A stretch of DNA of 6,067 nt, from positions 1 through 6,067 of the forward strand of contig CAYGWP010000305.1 in the NCBI GenBank assembly GCA_964353455.1. Direction: 5' to 3'. Position 1 is the first letter of the stretch; the number at the start of each line of letters is the position of its first letter. Both the position numbers and the translations under genes were made by a program. The DNA comes from CAYGWP01 sp964353455 (lineage in GTDB: Bacteria; Planctomycetota; Phycisphaerae; FEN-1346). Below the pieces are notes generated by a model, which saw only the letters and a program-made list of their open reading frames with translations, was not told where the DNA came from and searched no databases. Below are positions 4,732-6,067 of the stretch, piece by piece.

Positions 4732-6067
4732 CTACCAGCGGTAATCCACCGTGTAGGTCACCTCGGCCTTGCCGTTCTTCGAGACGGGGACCTCGAACTC
4801 GATGGTGTCGGCATCAACCTTCTTGTAGTCCTGGCTCTTGGCGGTGATGGACCACTGGCCGGGGCCGCCCAGGTGCTCGCGGACGATGATCGCGGCGTCC
4901 TGGTCCTTGTGGTTCCTGAGTTCGATCTTGACGGCTTCCTGGCGCCAGCGCTGCTGCTGCTTGCGGTCGGTCACGGTCTTCTCGCCCACGATGTCGAACG
5001 CATCGCCGACGTACAGCGTGATCTTCTCGTCGCGCGGGGTGTGGTCGATCTGGTCCTCGCCGACGAACTCGATGTCGCCCTTGTCGCCGTCGTGCTTATA
5101 GACGCGGACCTTCCCCTTGGGCAGCGGCATGCCCAGGTGCGATGCCTCGGCGTTCTTGAATTCCACATAGACGTTGATCTTGTAGAAGTTCCCCTCGCCG
5201 TACCTCCTGTGCCAGTACTTCCCGTTCGGCTCGAAGACGTAACGTTTGACAAGCGGGACGGCGGCGGCCGCCAGGAGTTGGACCTGCTTGATCTCGTTGT
5301 CGGCCACGGTGGTCGGCCAGCCGAGGGTGTACATGTGGTACTCGAAGAAGGCCCTTTCCTCGAAGGCGGGCGCGGCGGCGGCGTTCGCCTCAGCCAGCGC
5401 ATCCATCGCCTGACGTGCGCGGAGGCGCTGCGGTTCGATCTTGCGGACGTCGCCGGCGATGAGTTTCACCTGGGCATCGCGGAACGTCGCCCCGCACTGG
5501 TTCGTCAGCGTAACCCAGCCGTCCAAGTCCATCTTCGTCTCGTCGGCCGAGACGACCACCGAGTAATCGGCACGCCAGCCCATGCCGGTCGTCTGGTACA
5601 TCACCTGCACCAGATGGTCCCCCGGCTTGGCCGCAGCCACCTTCCAGAGGAGGGTCGGCCGCGTCAGGAGACCTTCCGGCAGCGCCGAGAACTCGACGTT
5701 CTGGACGTTGTCGGGCCGCTGGATCATCGACAGGCCCGCATCGCCGCGGATGACCAACTGCTTCGCGTCGAACGACATCAGCGTCCCGGCGTACCGCTGG
5801 CCCTGCTTCGTCACCACCACCAGCGGCCGGTCGATGTACCGGTCGAGCAACTTGTCGGCGTTGACCAGGTCGAACTGGTAGTTCTGTTCCTGGACGGTCG
5901 TGCCGTCGGGGTCGGTCAGGCTCTTGAAGTGGACGCTCGTCGGGTCGATCTGCTTGGCGACATCGCGGAACTGGACGGTCGAGACCTTGTCGGGGAGTTT
6001 CATCGTCCGCGTCTCGCGGACCACCGCGAAGTTCTGGTTATAGACCGTGAGCGAGACGCCCTCCTTG
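4732..6067 (-). CDS. DUF4139 domain-containing protein (N-terminus beyond window)
   Basis: The last 444 residues of a protein of unknown function are visible. The frame is open through the right edge: residues before the GTG at 6022-6024 read SLTVYNQNFAVVRETR, the usual opening of this family's mature region, so that GTG is not the start. A probable signal peptide would lie outside the window. Following the family pattern, residues ~1-45 end in KQIDPTSVHFKSL. A central part includes GWRADYSVVV (163-172) and GWVTLTNQCG (183-192). After an alanine-rich helix (~210-235) comes the DUF4139 core: YHMYTL, EIKQVQLL, KGKVRVYKHDGD (317-328), FVGEDQIDHTPRDEKI (334-349) and GDAFDIVGE (354-362), ending in TVDYRW. 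The protein is predicted to be mostly beta-strand, and no catalytic motif or membrane segment is apparent. It is first of the three minus-strand genes, 103 bases before the MetE-like start. The family link is firm, the cellular role is not known. Confidence 0.87.
   Translation of the reverse strand, partial: KEGVSLTVYNQNFAVVRETRTMKLPDKVSTVQFRDVAKQIDPTSVHFKSLTDPDGTTVQEQNYQFDLVNADKLLDRYIDRPLVVVTKQGQRYAGTLMSFDAKQLVIRGDAGLSMIQRPDNVQNVEFSALPEGLLTRPTLLWKVAAAKPGDHLVQVMYQTTGMGWRADYSVVVSADETKMDLDGWVTLTNQCGATFRDAQVKLIAGDVRKIEPQRLRARQAMDALAEANAAAAPAFEERAFFEYHMYTLGWPTTVADNEIKQVQLLAAAAVPLVKRYVFEPNGKYWHRRYGEGNFYKINVYVEFKNAEASHLGMPLPKGKVRVYKHDGDKGDIEFVGEDQIDHTPRDEKITLYVGDAFDIVGEKTVTDRKQQQRWRQEAVKIELRNHKDQDAAIIVREHLGGPGQWSITAKSQDYKKVDADTIEFEVPVSKNGKAEVTYTVDYRW

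Noticed and set aside
6022..6024. GTG as the start of the DUF4139 protein
   Set aside because: The frame is open to the window edge and the residues before it (SLTVYNQNFAV) match the family's conserved opening, so the true start is outside the window.
1..6067. Defence system, mobile element, CRISPR array or biosynthetic cluster
   Set aside because: No transposase, integrase, spaced direct repeats, nuclease, toxin or synthase motif is found on either strand, and the genes look like ordinary chromosomal neighbours.

Overview
The window is a GC-rich piece of bacterial chromosome. It has four protein-coding genes, two cut by the window edges, and three short intergenic gaps. The best guess at the source is an uncultured member of Planctomycetota (Phycisphaerae-like). 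This rests on the high GC content and on one gene that joins a squalene-cyclase-like repeat domain to DUF4159-type modules beside a DUF4139 gene, a combination I associate with that phylum. No rRNA or other marker gene is present, so the assignment is an inference.

Layout: (1) 1-1034, plus strand: the C-terminal ~343 residues of a fold-type III PLP-dependent ornithine-type decarboxylase. (2) 1035-1128: a convergent gap filled by a GC-rich double hairpin. (3) 1129-3465, minus strand: a 778-residue exported protein with a terpenoid-cyclase-like helical domain and two DUF4159-like modules. (4) 3466-3605: a gap with a good sigma70-type promoter for the minus-strand gene. (5) 3606-4628, minus strand: a 340-residue stand-alone MetE/UROD-fold protein with a complete-looking zinc site. 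(6) 4629-4731: a gap that is almost entirely nested inverted repeats, ending one base from the ribosome binding site of the MetE-like gene. (7) 4732 to the right edge, minus strand: most of a DUF4139 protein whose N-terminus lies outside the window.

The three minus-strand genes read in the order DUF4139, MetE-like, cyclase/DUF4159. Gaps of 103 and 140 bases and the promoter before the third gene argue against one tightly coupled operon. The decarboxylase runs the opposite way and is a separate unit. It belongs to polyamine synthesis and the MetE-like protein probably to methyl transfer or methionine synthesis. The two large proteins have no known biochemical role.

I see no mobile element, CRISPR array, tRNA, rRNA, phage gene or defence system. 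The most interesting items are the nested hairpin array at 4640-4731, the paired alternative hairpins at 1042-1098, the tandem DUF4159-like architecture, and the MetE-like protein without the usual N-terminal domain.
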